A DNA stretch of 64,000 bases, taken from assembly GCA_963556495.2 (NCBI GenBank), contig OY747711.1, positions 34,944,914 to 35,008,913 of the forward strand, written 5' to 3'. This DNA comes from Valencia hispanica (Eukaryota; Chordata; Actinopteri; Cyprinodontiformes; Valenciidae). The notes below the pieces were generated by a model, which did not search any database, was not told the DNA's origin, and was given only the letters and a program-made list of their open reading frames with translations. Positions within the stretch are counted from its first letter, which is position 1; every line of letters begins with the position of its first letter. The position numbers and the translations under genes were made by a program. Positions 11,457 to 21,669 of the stretch are shown piece after piece.

Positions 11457-14400
11457 ACCAGGCAAGGCAAGGCAATTTTATTTGTATAGCACACTTTCAA
11501 CAACAAGGTAATTCAAGGTGCTTTACATGATTAAATGGTAAAATAAAAATAACAGTAAAACACAGACGAAGCATATAAAGTAAAAACAGCAATAAAGCAA
11601 GAAGCATACACAGATACATCAAGGCATTACAAAGCATATAATGTAAAAACAGCAAGAAACATACACAAAACATGATACATCAAAGCATTACTCAAAGGCA
11701 GCTCTAAACAGATGTGTTTTTAATTGTGATTTAAAAGAACTCAGTGTTTCAGCACCTTTGCAGTTTTCTGGAAGTTTGTTCCAGATTAGAGGAGCATAGA
11801 AACTGAAAGCTGCTTCTCCGTGTTTGGTTCTAATTCTAGGGATGTTGAGTAGACTGGAATTTGAGGACCTGAGTGTTCTGGTAGGTTGGTATTGTAACAG
11901 CAGATCTTCAATATACTTTGGTGCTAAGCCAATCAAGGATTTATAAACTAGTAAAAGTATTTTGAAGTCTATTCTCTGTCCTTTAATCCTAGAAATGTTC
12001 TTCAGGTGATAGAAGGGTGACCTTGTTATTGCCTTTATGTGAGCCTGGAGGTTTAGGTCTGAGTCTATTACTAGACATACATTTCGGGCCTGATCAGTAG
12101 TTTCTAGCTGTATTAACTGAAGCTGTGTGCTGACTGTTGATCGTTCTTTTTTAGGTCCATAAGAAATTACTTCTGTTATGTTTCTGTTCAGCTGGAGAAA
12201 GTTATGGCACATCCATGCATTGATTTGCTCGATGCATTTACTTAGGGTTTGGATGGATTCAAAGTCACCTGGTGACATCGTAATGTAGAGCTGAGTATCA
12301 TCTGCATAGTTATGGTAGTTAATCTTATTGGTTGTTATAATCTGGGCTAGTGGGAGCATGTAGATATTAAATAAGAAGTGGCCCAGGATGGAGCCCTGGG
12401 GCACCCAACATGTGATTTCATTTCGTTCTGATCAAAAGATTCCTATTGAAACAAAGAAGTCCCTGTTCTTTAGGTAAGACCAGAGTGTCCGACCCAGATC
12501 TCCAGTCCAATAGTATATCATGATCAACAGTGTCAAATGCTGTCCAACAGAACCAGCACTGTGGTACTACCACAGTCTGTATTTATGTGGATGTCACTGT
12601 AAACTTTGACGAGGACCGTCTCAGTGCTGTGGTGAGCACGGAAATCAGACTGAAAGACATCAATGCAGTTGGTCATTGTTATGAAGCTATTTGACTGCTG
12701 AAAGACAGCTTTTTCAAAAATTTTACTAATGAATGGAAGATTAAAAATTGGCCTTTGGTTGTGCATTAACGTGTTGTCCAGATTATTATTTTTTTAGCAG
12801 TGGTTTAATAACTGCTCTTTCAAGACAGCAAGAGGAGGAGCTTAATTGGTTAATGATTTCTCCTAGGTTTTTTTGGTTTAATTCATGGAATTCTTACATT
12901 TTTTCTACAATGGTGTTAGCTGGGTATAACATTGGTAGTCGGCTCAGTGCTGCAGTACCAACCGACTGTCTAATTGCTAGAATTTTTTCAGTGAAAAAAC
13001 TGGCAAATTCATTGCAGGCCTTGGTAGAATTTACTTCCGGGGCTACTGTCACTGGAGGATTAGTTAGACTTTCCGCTGTTCCAAACAGAGTCTGTGCAGT
13101 ATTAATGTTTCTGTTAATGATTTCAGAAACGAAAGATTCCTTAGCTTCTTTTAAAGATTAGTGATATCTGTTCAGTCTCTCTTTGTAGATCTCACAGTGA
13201 ACGGGGAGTTTTCTGCCATTTTCTCTCGGCTCGTTGACACTCCCTTTTTTCACTACATACAAGTGGATCGTTTGTCCACGGAGACTTCTTTCTTCCAGAG
13301 ACTACTTTCACTTTAGTCGGAGCAATGGAATCAATGATGTCAGAGATTTTCACGAGGAAATTATCTACCAGCTTGTTTACTGAGTTGGAGTTGGGAGATG
13401 AGGGAGATGTGGTGGAAGGGTAAATACTTTTAAAGATTTCAACTGAACTGTCCCCAATAAAATGCTTTTTTACAGTTATCTCACTGTGGCTAGATATTTT
13501 AGCAGAGATGATACTTTCAAAGAAAGCACAGAAATGGTCAGATAATGCAATATCAATTACCGAGATATCAGATAAGGAGTGACTTTCCTGATAAAGACCT
13601 AATATTTAATAAAGCTAACTTAAATGATTTGATAATTGGTAGCTGAACCTTCTGACAGGTGATCAACTTGAGATTTGTTTTATTATCAGGGCGTTTGGCA
13701 TTTATTTTTTTATTTCTGTCGCTAATAATGACTTGAATGATTTTTTCGGGGTGGCCGGAGTACTTCTGGAAAACGGTGGGAGTGGGATGGGCATGGGCAG
13801 AGTACATCCAGTGTTAGTCCCAGAGGCCTGATGTAGTCCAAGTTTCAGTGTTAGTTGTGACCCAATTCTAATTTGTGCTTTCAGTCTGTCTGAGAAATCT
13901 CTAAACCCAGAGCCATTAGGTGTTGATGAGTCTGATGACATCGGCATACTTGAAGAACACTTTGCAGAGCAATGCACGTCTTCACTCGCTGCTGGAAATG
14001 TTTGTTCTCTGTCAGTCCTTCCAGCTGTCTGGGCAGATGATGTAATCGTCACTTTTTGTGTTTCTTCTCTGATAGTGTCCACAGACTGTGCTTCGAGGTC
14101 AACTCTTGGGTGCCTTATCAAGTGTTTGTTCAGAAAACTGAAAATATTTGAGGTCAGCACACCACACCACACCACACCATGTTTTCAAAAAATATTAAAA
14201 TATGTATTTTTTATCTTCAGTACATTTGCAGAACGAAATCGATATTTTTGTGTTGCCATTGCATCAATGGTTTCTTTCTCTCTGAGTGGACTTTTAGGCC
14301 AGGTCAGAGACAGAGTGGCAATCAGGACGACCTGGCTGAGGGATTTACACAGCAGAACACATTTTAGGCAGCCGCAAGGCGAACGCCACCGGCCTGATTC

Positions 14401-14470
14401 TGAGATTATCAAAATCATTGTTGTGAATAGCGGCCATATACTCCCAATTAAGGTACTTAAGATGTCCACC
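11457..14470 (-). mobile_element. LINE copy (CR1/L2-like) with GGCAA-type 3' tail, minus strand
   Basis: A long reverse-oriented LINE. Its 3' terminus at 11457-11530 has tandem GGCAA units followed by TTTTATTTGTATAGCAC. Upstream on the minus strand is the C-terminal part (11688-12404), with the catalytic YADDTQLY box and ending [15 protein letters not shown]. The mid-RT piece (12533-12766, PFISKIFEKAVFQQ) follows. The linker from endonuclease to RT lies around 13150-13560, and a start of the endonuclease (LALLNIRSLSGKSLLI) at about 13568-13807. The 5' coding part is at 13702-14175 and 14185-14469. The endonuclease is mostly deleted: the NIRSL motif is followed almost at once by sequence from the linker. 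In the RT part, SRIKGQ joins directly to [14 protein letters not shown], so another internal piece is missing. Frameshifts and stops make it inactive. Confidence 0.85.
14156..14178 (+). repeat. ACCAC short tandem repeat
   Basis: About four ACCAC units. They lie inside the decayed 5' coding part of the minus-strand LINE. Confidence 0.7.
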
Positions 14471-14559
14471 CAGTATTTATATCAGTTGTTCACTCTCTAT
14501 ATCTTAGTCATGGTCTTATCTTGCAGAACATTCATGGTCACAGATAAAAAAAATAAAAC

Positions 14560-14625
14560 TTTGATTTGTTTGTTTATTCTTGAATTTCCTCCTGGGGATC
14601 AATAAAGTATCTATCTATCTATACA
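14560..14625 (+). repeat. L2/Rex-type LINE 3' tail
   Basis: TTGAATTTCCTCCTGGGGAT, then CAATAAAG and tandem TATC units. This is the characteristic plus-strand 3' end of a fish L2-like LINE. The same tail occurs in reverse at 16005-16040, and a variant at 40496-40530. Confidence 0.8.
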
Positions 14626-14719
14626 TCTAATGTAGAATGGAGCAAAGCCTCTTGTGAATTGGGAATGCGTTTATCCAATTAACCGATTGCGAGTCAAGTC
14701 TGAACATCTCAGACACAGT

Positions 14720-15295
14720 GTTGCCAACTTAGCGACCTTGTCGCTTTTTTTCGAAAAGCGCCTAGCCACACATCTAGCGACATTTCTGACCACCCTTAGC
14801 TACTTTCTGTGAAACTTTGTCACCGATATTTCCTGCAGTTTAGAGACCCAGCTTGCTCCTTACCGAACGGAATGATCTGCGTATGTGTATGCTGCATGAT
14901 CACACTATGTCCAGTGACCAATCATGAACCTTTATCGGTTCATTTCACCCACTAACAAACGAAGTTGTTTTGTAGTTAATGTCAATTCAAAAGTAAAAAT
15001 GTATATAGACCGATCTTTCAATGGGAATTAATGCAGAAGCTTGTCTGTATTATGCTGCATCGGAATCTCACACCTGTGGTGCATTCAAGGAACGTTCGAA
15101 ATATATGGTGAGTTCAAAAACGTAGGACATTTAAAACTTATGACAAAACCCCCACTGAAAATAATACAATAAGCAATAAACTTCTGTTTAATAGCAGTTG
15201 GCAAGAAACATTTGATGCATGCTAAATATGCCCTACTTATGTTTTACAAAGTACTAAAAAACAAACAAGTATATTCTCTGTATTATCCAAATTGA
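14720..15295 (-). mobile_element. Degenerate copy of the hAT-associated sequence at 35.97-36.50 kb, inverted
   Basis: Landmarks seen here and, as reverse complement, in 35960-36500 include TTGCCAACTTAGCGA, AAACTTTGTC.CCGATATTTCCTGCAGTTTA, CCCACTAACAAACGAAGTTG and the terminal CTTATG/TTTTACAAAGTACTAAAAAACAAACAA block. The two copies share about 550 bp in opposite orientation. The termini of this copy are not clear. Confidence 0.8.
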
Positions 15296-15399
15296 GGTGT
15301 TTATGTCATTGTGTGGATGTCGATTGTGGTATAGCCCTGTGAGTGAGACTGTTTCACCCTGATTTGGTTGAATGCACTGCAAAGAATGATCGTGGAGAC

Positions 15400-15450
15400 A
15401 GGGCCGGCTCTACGGGTGGGCAAGGGTGGGCAATGCCCACCCAAACAGAG
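15400..15450 (+). mobile_element. Possible hAT terminus
   Basis: CAGGGCCGGCTCTACGGGTG followed by GGGCAATGCCCACCC resembles left termini of fish hAT elements. A possible right-type terminus (CACTCCGCCCCTG) occurs at 16320-16333, but I could not confirm that both belong to one element. Confidence 0.45.
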
Positions 15451-15568
15451 TGCCTTCCCACCCAATAAAAATACAAGGAAACAAACGTGACGTAGCTTAG
15501 TCTTCCAATTAAATAGTATAAAACATAGCAGGACATATCTACACTTTTGATTGGACGTGCTGTAGATA

Positions 15569-15870
15569 TATAACTAAAGCTTAATACTGACTATAATATA
15601 AATTACATAGAATATCATATAGCCTAAACCTAATATAGAATAGAGTGTAACTATAATATATAGCCTAATGTTATTTAATATATTATATAGCTAAAGCCTA
15701 ATACTGAATATAACTATAATATAACTTACATAGAATATTATATAGCCTATGCTTAATATAGAAAAGAGTGTAACTATAATGTATAGCTTAATGTTATTAG
15801 CAATATATTATATAGCTAAAGCCTAATATTGAATATGATCTGACTATGATGTAATATATAACATGATATA
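15569..15870. repeat. AT-rich tandem repeat, period about 120 bp
   Basis: The marker CTAAAGC(T/C)TAATA recurs at 15574, 15691 and 15816, giving periods of 117 and 125 bp. Within each unit the order is TATAATATAA.TTACATAGAATAT, CATATAGCCTA and GAGTGTAACTATAAT. About 2.5 copies are present. No coding content. Confidence 0.8.
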
Positions 15871-15923
15871 ACAATAGTATAATACCTAATATATTTACTG
15901 ACCCATAATATATATTTATACAC

Positions 15924-15924
<1 letters not shown>

Positions 15925-16010
<86 letters not shown>

Positions 16011-16042
16011 CTTTATTGATCCCCAAAGGGAAATTCATCCAA
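15925..16042 (-). repeat. GATA microsatellite joined to an L2-type LINE tail
   Basis: About 20 GATA units (15926-16009) run directly into TACTTTATTGATCCCCAAAG, the reverse complement of the L2-like LINE 3' end. The array is most simply an expanded LINE terminal repeat. Confidence 0.9.
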
Positions 16043-17109
16043 CTATCCATAGTTCCTTTCCCCAAATGTATACAAATATTATTTTTCAGCTTCTGTTTAT
16101 TAATGGAAAACCTATAAAAGCTTTAGACCAACAATTTATTGTCAATAATGTGCATTTGTCTAGTGCCATCTAGTGGTCAGGGTTCATATATCCGGTAAGT
16201 CCTTCCAAAATGCGTAGTCGTAAAGAAACAACATAATCTGGGTCTTCATCCAGTGGGCTGGAGGGAGGGAGGGGGGTTGGGCTGGTGCGGTCAGAATTTT
16301 CCCTGTGGATTTTAGTGCCCCACTCCGCCCCTGGCCCAGGTGGCATATGATTGGTTATGCTGTGGATAATGACACACTTATTAGTTTGAGCCAGCATCTT
16401 CACAAGGTCTTTTGCTTTTGTTGTAGGGTTAGTATGCACATTTGTCACCAAAACAGAATACAGGACCCAGAACGTGTCACATTCCTGAATGGTATAATGG
16501 CCGGACATCCCCTTGGTGTTCATACTTGTATAGAATTTGAATCAATATCTAGGACACCTTCAGGTATCATAAAATTGTCCCAAAGAAAGAAAATTTGTGG
16601 TTTACAAAATCTTTTTCTTAGATATGGTCTGATTTCTACAGTTTTTTGTGTTTTTTGGTTTTCCATAAAGTCAAACAAGTTAGCAAGTGAGATTTAGAAT
16701 TCCAAGTGTTTAGAATTACAAAGACATGGTGTTTCTTGAGTTCTTCAAAGGAATTGTAATCTTAAAATACATAAACTTATGACTTTGAAGAAAACAATGG
16801 AAACATAGTTTCTTGCTTTGTATTCTGGCATTTGGCACAAAGAAACAATTTTGATAATCCTAACTGTATTAAATCTGATACAAGGTTAGTCTGATTTAAT
16901 GTCAGACAGGAAAACATGCTTGTACTTCTTTTTATTCAGTGTTTGTAACTCTCTAATTTGAGTTTTACATCTTCGTGGGACCTGGAAAACTGCCACATCC
17001 TCTATGACAACTGCCAAGATATACCAGTACGCAGATACTGTATAATTGGTCCAGTCTAACTAGTCAGTCTCAAAATGCCTGCACATGAAACATGATCCAA
17101 AGTACGTTA
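16043..17109. other. Unannotated stretch
   Basis: No gene recognised. Part of 16240-16345 may be an old hAT end. Open frames on both strands around 16170-16697 overlap one another and show no family features. Confidence 0.35.
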
Positions 17110-17506
17110 TTAAAGGGATAGTTCACATTTTTAGACATGAAGTTGTATCCCATCCTCACCATCAGCATAGTGTATACACACTGATCCATATCTGTGGTCA
17201 CCTCCTGGTCAGAGCTCTGGCCGTTGGAAGTCTTTCAAGAAAGTAGTCCCGGTTAGTTTCGGGGGCCAACAAAATGTGCCGTAATTCTTCAGAAAACTAT
17301 ATGCGTTTGAAAACATGATTCTTTGCATAACAAAAAAAAAAAAAAAAAAAACACAGGCCAAAATTCGCAACTCACTATTACTCTGCAGTATTTTGTTTCC
17401 ATTTCAATCAATCTGCGCTGTGGCCACCATCAACTCTCACGCTCCTGATCCCGTCAGCTGTTCATAGCGCTGACACGCTCGAATCGACTGCGAAACACAG
17501 CTGACA

Positions 17507-17677
17507 ATGGTGCGCACTTGCAAATTCCCAGGTTGTAACAACAGGAATCTTCCAGGATCACCTATCATGTTCCATCGCTTTCCTGTAACAGACCTTGCTA
17601 TTAGGCAACTTTGGCTTAGCATAGCCTTTGTAAATAATAGCAATAAGTCATCTAGTATGCATCAAAAACTGTTATGA
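17507..17677 (+). pseudogene. THAP zinc-finger exon of a Kolobok-type transposase
   Basis: From ATG 17507 the frame reads MVRTCKFPGCNNRN and continues with MFHRFPVTDLAIRQLWL, stopping at 17675-17677 after 56 residues. It has the start of a C2CH THAP DNA-binding domain: Cys5 and Cys10, the HRFP motif and a downstream Trp. The second half, with its Cys and His, is absent. THAP domains are commonly split by an intron, and a GTAAAT that could serve as a donor occurs just after the LWLSIAF codons. The domain is known as the DNA-binding part of P-element and Kolobok transposases and of the THAP host proteins. Its place between TTAA-flanked inverted repeats makes the transposase origin most likely. 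Confidence 0.75.
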
Positions 17678-17864
17678 AAGAAATCCCCAGATACATTTAG
17701 TAATGAAGGCAGTATTTGGATAGTTAATAATGTAGCTCATTTGGTGTATTATCAGTAATAATAATGAAGGCTGTCAAATATTGCATAGCCTACTGATCAA
17801 TGCAATGTAAAGTTGCCTAGTTCTGATATCAAAAATGGCACAACATGAGATCGTCCACACTTAC

Positions 17865-18359
17865 TCTGCAGACATCTGACCATCAAGTCCTGGGTCCCTT
17901 TTTCCAGTTGATTTTTGGAACTTAGAAGAATGTCTCCAGGACCCCAGCATTAAGCATTGCGGGGAAAACATCATTGTTTGTAATGCAGACAGACACTGCG
18001 CTGCCCTCGTCAATCGAGAGGTTTTGGATCCGTGGCATGATAAGTCCCCATTTGTGTCAGCAATAGCTTTTCAACTCTGTAGGCGTAACTTGACAATTCG
18101 AACAACTGCACCACCATTTCTCATTCATTTGTCATTTGTCATCTACAACTGTGGCCTCATCTTCAGTTTGTAGCACTTCTATGTCCACTTGCTCTCTCTC
18201 TGCCCGTTCTAGCTCCATCTGCTGAAGTTAGGCATCCGTATACTCCGGTTCTTAAAGGTATCCCTTTGGCATTGTGCTAATAAAAGTTTCTTCTTCATCC
18301 GATCGGTCTGGCATTGTGCTAAAATGAGTTTCATCATCAGATGTTTCGTAATCAGACAT
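17865..18359 (-). pseudogene. Decayed exon resembling the P2X7 cysteine-rich 'ballast' domain
   Basis: On the minus strand an ATG at 18359 opens an acidic N-terminus (MSDYETSDDETHFSTMPDR). After a frameshift and several stops it can be followed through an ELERAEREQ-like helix to WWCSCSNCQVTPTELKSYCC. Next come VCITNNDVFPAMLNAGVLET and INWKKGP. The WCxCxxC...CC pattern and the downstream order match the zinc-binding C-terminal domain of P2X7 receptors and the many P2X7-like stand-alone proteins of fish. The exon ends at GCAGA with a strong donor, GTAAGT (17864-17859). I saw no second exon. Stops are present at several points, so it is not functional. The assignment rests on motif recall, not on an alignment. 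Confidence 0.65.
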
Positions 18360-18789
18360 GTTGTCGGCATTCAACACTGGAACAGCTGACGGGAGGAGCG
18401 CAACAGTTGATGCTGGCCGCAGCGCGGATTGATTGGAATGGAAAGAAAATAGTGCTGAGTAATAGTGAGTTACAAATTTTGGCCGCCGTTTTTTTTGTGT
18501 GTGAAGCAAATGAATCACGTTTTCAAACTCATATAGTTTTCTGAAGGAAAACAGCACAGTTTGATGGCCCCCGAAACTAGCCGGGACTACTTTCTTGAAA
18601 GACTTCTAACGGCCAGAGCTCTGACCAGGAGGTGACCAAAGATATGAGAACAGTGTATATGCACTATGCTGATGGTGAGGATGGGATACAACTTCATGTC
18701 TAAAAATGCAAACTATCCCTTTAACTACAACATAAAGAGTGAGATGCATTGTATTGAGTCAACAAGGGAATGTTTGATACAGTAAAAGT

Positions 18790-19175
18790 TAGGAATGCAT
18801 AATATATCGGTATTAAGATTAGTATCAGCCGATACTCATTTTTTAACATCAGTATCGGTACAGTAAGTACAAATGGGCAGATATTGCCAACCGATGTTCT
18901 TTTCCATTTTGTGATCTTTTATGTTTCTGAGGGGGAGGTTGGTTAGCAATGTGGTGTTTGTTTGGTCATGTGACAGTTAGTGATGCAGAGCAGGATCATG
19001 GGGTGTTTAACTGAAGCTGAGGAGCAATGTCAGCAGTGGGTCATTTTTTCACAATGTCGAAAGGGTAGGGAAATATATATTATATATAACATCAGTAAAT
19101 ATCAGTTATCGACCAAAACAGCAATAATAATATAGGATATCTATTGGTCCAAATTTTCATATCATTGCATCCCTA
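18790..19175. mobile_element. Short non-autonomous hAT-like element
   Basis: The left end TAGGAATGCATAATATATCG and the right end, read as complement TAGGGATGCAATGATATG, form short inverted repeats. The flanks GTAAAAGT and GTGAAAAG may be a decayed 8-bp duplication. No coding content. The interior has the GATACTCATTTTT...ATCAGTATCGG words common in such elements. Confidence 0.6.
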
Positions 19176-19943
19176 GTGAAAAGGCAACACAAGAACCTTA
19201 TTGTTGGTGTTTTGGGATGTGTTGAAGTGCCACATGGAGAGAAAAATCTCAAAAGTATGTTAAATAATCCACAAACCCTTGCCTCTAGAAAAGACAAAAT
19301 ATTTGTAGTAGCAGAAATGTCTGGTCATTAAAGTTTTAAATGAGGATGAAAGGTGTGAAGTAGAATAAGCCTTAGGGCACTACATGATTTGGATACTGAT
19401 TAAATTATGTTTATAATTTCCTAATAAGATTTAAACCATGTCCTGTACCTGGCTTTGTCCATATGAAAGGGAACGTGCTATGCCCTAGGCACCATGACAG
19501 ACTCTGTGTACAAACTGGTTAGTAGGTGTGTGTGTTTGTATGCATGAGAGAGAGAGGGTGAGAGAGAGAGGGAGAATATGATTACCCTGACCTGCAACTG
19601 ATTTCTTTTGTTTCTCTACCATGCTCCTTGGCACTGAAGGTCAATGACTTTAAGAACCAGCTGTGGCATTAAAAATGGTTTCAAAGTACAAGAGGCCAAG
19701 GCTCAGACATTTGGCAGCTAGCCCAAGTGTGTGCTTTGCTCTGCAGCCCTTTTCATGAACTATGTGCAATTACCTAATTAGTTACCTCACTCAGTGTAAC
19801 AACACTCTGCCAAATCCCCTTTGCTGGACCAAGATGAAACGTTTGAAAAATCAGGGTCCAGGTGATAGAAGTCAACAGCCTGGTTTGTTTATTTGTAATT
19901 TAAACCTAAACATAAAAGTAATAACTAATAAGACCAACATATA
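19176..19943. other. Unannotated stretch with GT/GA short repeats
   Basis: Short GT and GA runs lie at about 19527-19573. Nothing else recognised. Confidence 0.4.
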
Positions 19944-20570
19944 CAGAGTTTGGCAAAAGTATTCATACTTCTTGAACTTTTTCAAATTTTGTCACATTAT
20001 AACCAAAAACATCAATTTCTTTTAGTATTTTTATATGACACAGCAGTGTCCATTGTTGTCACTAATGAGACCACCAAGGTTGCATGAAACCCACGACCTA
20101 CAACTTATTCAATTCCCTGTAAGGGTAGTTGGCAATGGTGATCTCAAAACAATCCCCAACAATGTTGAACATGCACTGTTTTGGTCATGTATCAAGGTGT
20201 GACTTTATTCGTTTATAACTCAAGATAATGATCAATCCATAATCTGACAAAGGAAAGTGTGTCACAACTGTAAACCTACCAAGACCTGACCATCTAAGCT
20301 TACAGGCTAGGTAAATAGAGCATTGTTTGGAGAAGCACCCCATGGTAAGTCTGGAGGAGCTGCAGAAATCCACAGCTCAGTTGGAAAAATCTGAACTATT
20401 AGTTCTTCACTTCACTCATCTGGCCATTATAAAGACTGGAAACAATAAAGCCATTCTTGAAACAGTCATTAGAAATCCGATTTGATCTGTGCCACAAACC
20501 ATCTAGGGGACATGACAAATGTATGGAAGGCGCTCTGCTCAGATAAGATTAAAAACAACCTTTTGGCCCA
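19942..20570 (+). mobile_element. Tc1-like relic, 5' half
   Basis: TA at 19942-19943 followed by CAGAGTTTGGCAAAAGTATT, then TTTTGTCACATTATAACC, is the terminal-repeat style of a fish Tc1 subfamily. Around 20260-20570 the plus strand matches the 5' half of that family's transposase gene, including the nucleotide block GGAGGAGCTGCAGAAATCCAC. The coding frame is destroyed and the catalytic half is missing. Confidence 0.75.
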
Positions 20571-21105
20571 CTAGCTATTTTCAACTAAGGCGTTTATTGA
20601 TTCAGGCTGCCACTTAAACAGCTGACACGACTTTGGATGTGGTACTTCAGTAGGTAACAGGAAGGCTAATCTGATTACAGCATCTTTTTTATCTTTTTCT
20701 GTCGGAGCATGATGGATTTAGAAATAATCACCACTATTGGATATTAAAGACAGTTTGAAATGTTTTAACTCCTTAGACCCAAGCTCTTTTTTGATATTAA
20801 CTTATATTTCTCTTCGCTATTTGGACTTACTTGAACCTGAAAAGTATAAAAACTAAGCATATTTTGACACAATGTGGTGTTAGAGAATGTGGACACCTGG
20901 CTAATAAAATTTGATGTCAATACATGTTTATGCAAGGTCCCAAGAGGTAAAATTTTTTATTTTGAAACATTTCACATAAAATACAACTTTTTTCCCCTTC
21001 ACAAATAGCTGCAATTCATTTAAAATGAACCTTGTAAAAACAAAATTTAATTTAATGGTAAAGAGTAATTTCCTGTTGAGATGTTAAAAAAATTTATAAA
21101 AAGTT
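20571..21105. other. Unannotated AT-rich stretch
   Basis: Nothing recognised. Confidence 0.4.
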
Positions 21106-21669
21106 TAGCCCTGTTCCACACAGCAGGGTATCTAATAAAAATGTAGATCATTTTCAAAGATTTGGCCTTTCATCCACACAAAAGTGCAGATTTACAACAT
21201 CAAAAATAATTCTTTAAAAAACCTCCGACCAAAGTGAAGATTTGCAAATACTCGTATAAGCATTTGCTTCTGGACACAAATACACCTGGGTTGTAGATTT
21301 CGCCATGTCAAAGCCCGCAAAAAAAGGCTCCGACATCACATATGTGACCTGTGTTTACACTCAGAAACAGCATGGATGCCCTCAGATCTGTGTTGGCATT
21401 ACCAATTGTCCAAGCATGTTTTGCTTGCTTGTTTTTCCAAGCTTAATTAATGTTCTATATAGAAGACCACAGGTGTAGGAACGTTATTCTGATTGGATAG
21501 GATTTGGGGAACTACTGCCGACTACAGATTTGGCATGCCTATGAAGTGGTTAACAAAGCATGTAAGTGTGGATGGAGTTTTGTTTCCAAAAATTAGGTGT
21601 GTTTTTCTGGATGGAAGGTGGAGAACATTCAGTTTTACAAAATCCCTGCTATGTGTGTACGAGGCCCTA
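21106..21669. mobile_element. Non-autonomous DNA transposon with inverted ends
   Basis: The left end TAGCCCTGTTCCACACAGCA resembles the complement of the right end, CTAGGGCCTCGTACACACAT. The similarity continues inward: TGGCCTTTCATCCACAC on the left, and a comparable CCACCTTCCATCC on the right. No transposase. The superfamily is not clear from the ends alone. Confidence 0.6.

Larger units (their letters stand above)
17110..18724. mobile_element. Kolobok-like DNA transposon with TTAA target duplications
   Basis: TTAA at 17110-17113 and 18721-18724 flanks an element that starts AGGGATAGTT (17114) and ends with its complement (18720). The inverted arms are about 170 bp and keep long identical runs, for example the block GTCACCTCCTGGTCAGAGCT in both. 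TTAA duplication, AGGGATAG termini and a THAP-domain exon together point to the Kolobok superfamily. At 1.6 kb the element is far shorter than an autonomous one, and no catalytic core was found. It carries two recognisable gene remnants on opposite strands (17507-17677 plus, 17865-18359 minus). A poly-A run lies at 17331-17350. Confidence 0.85.
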
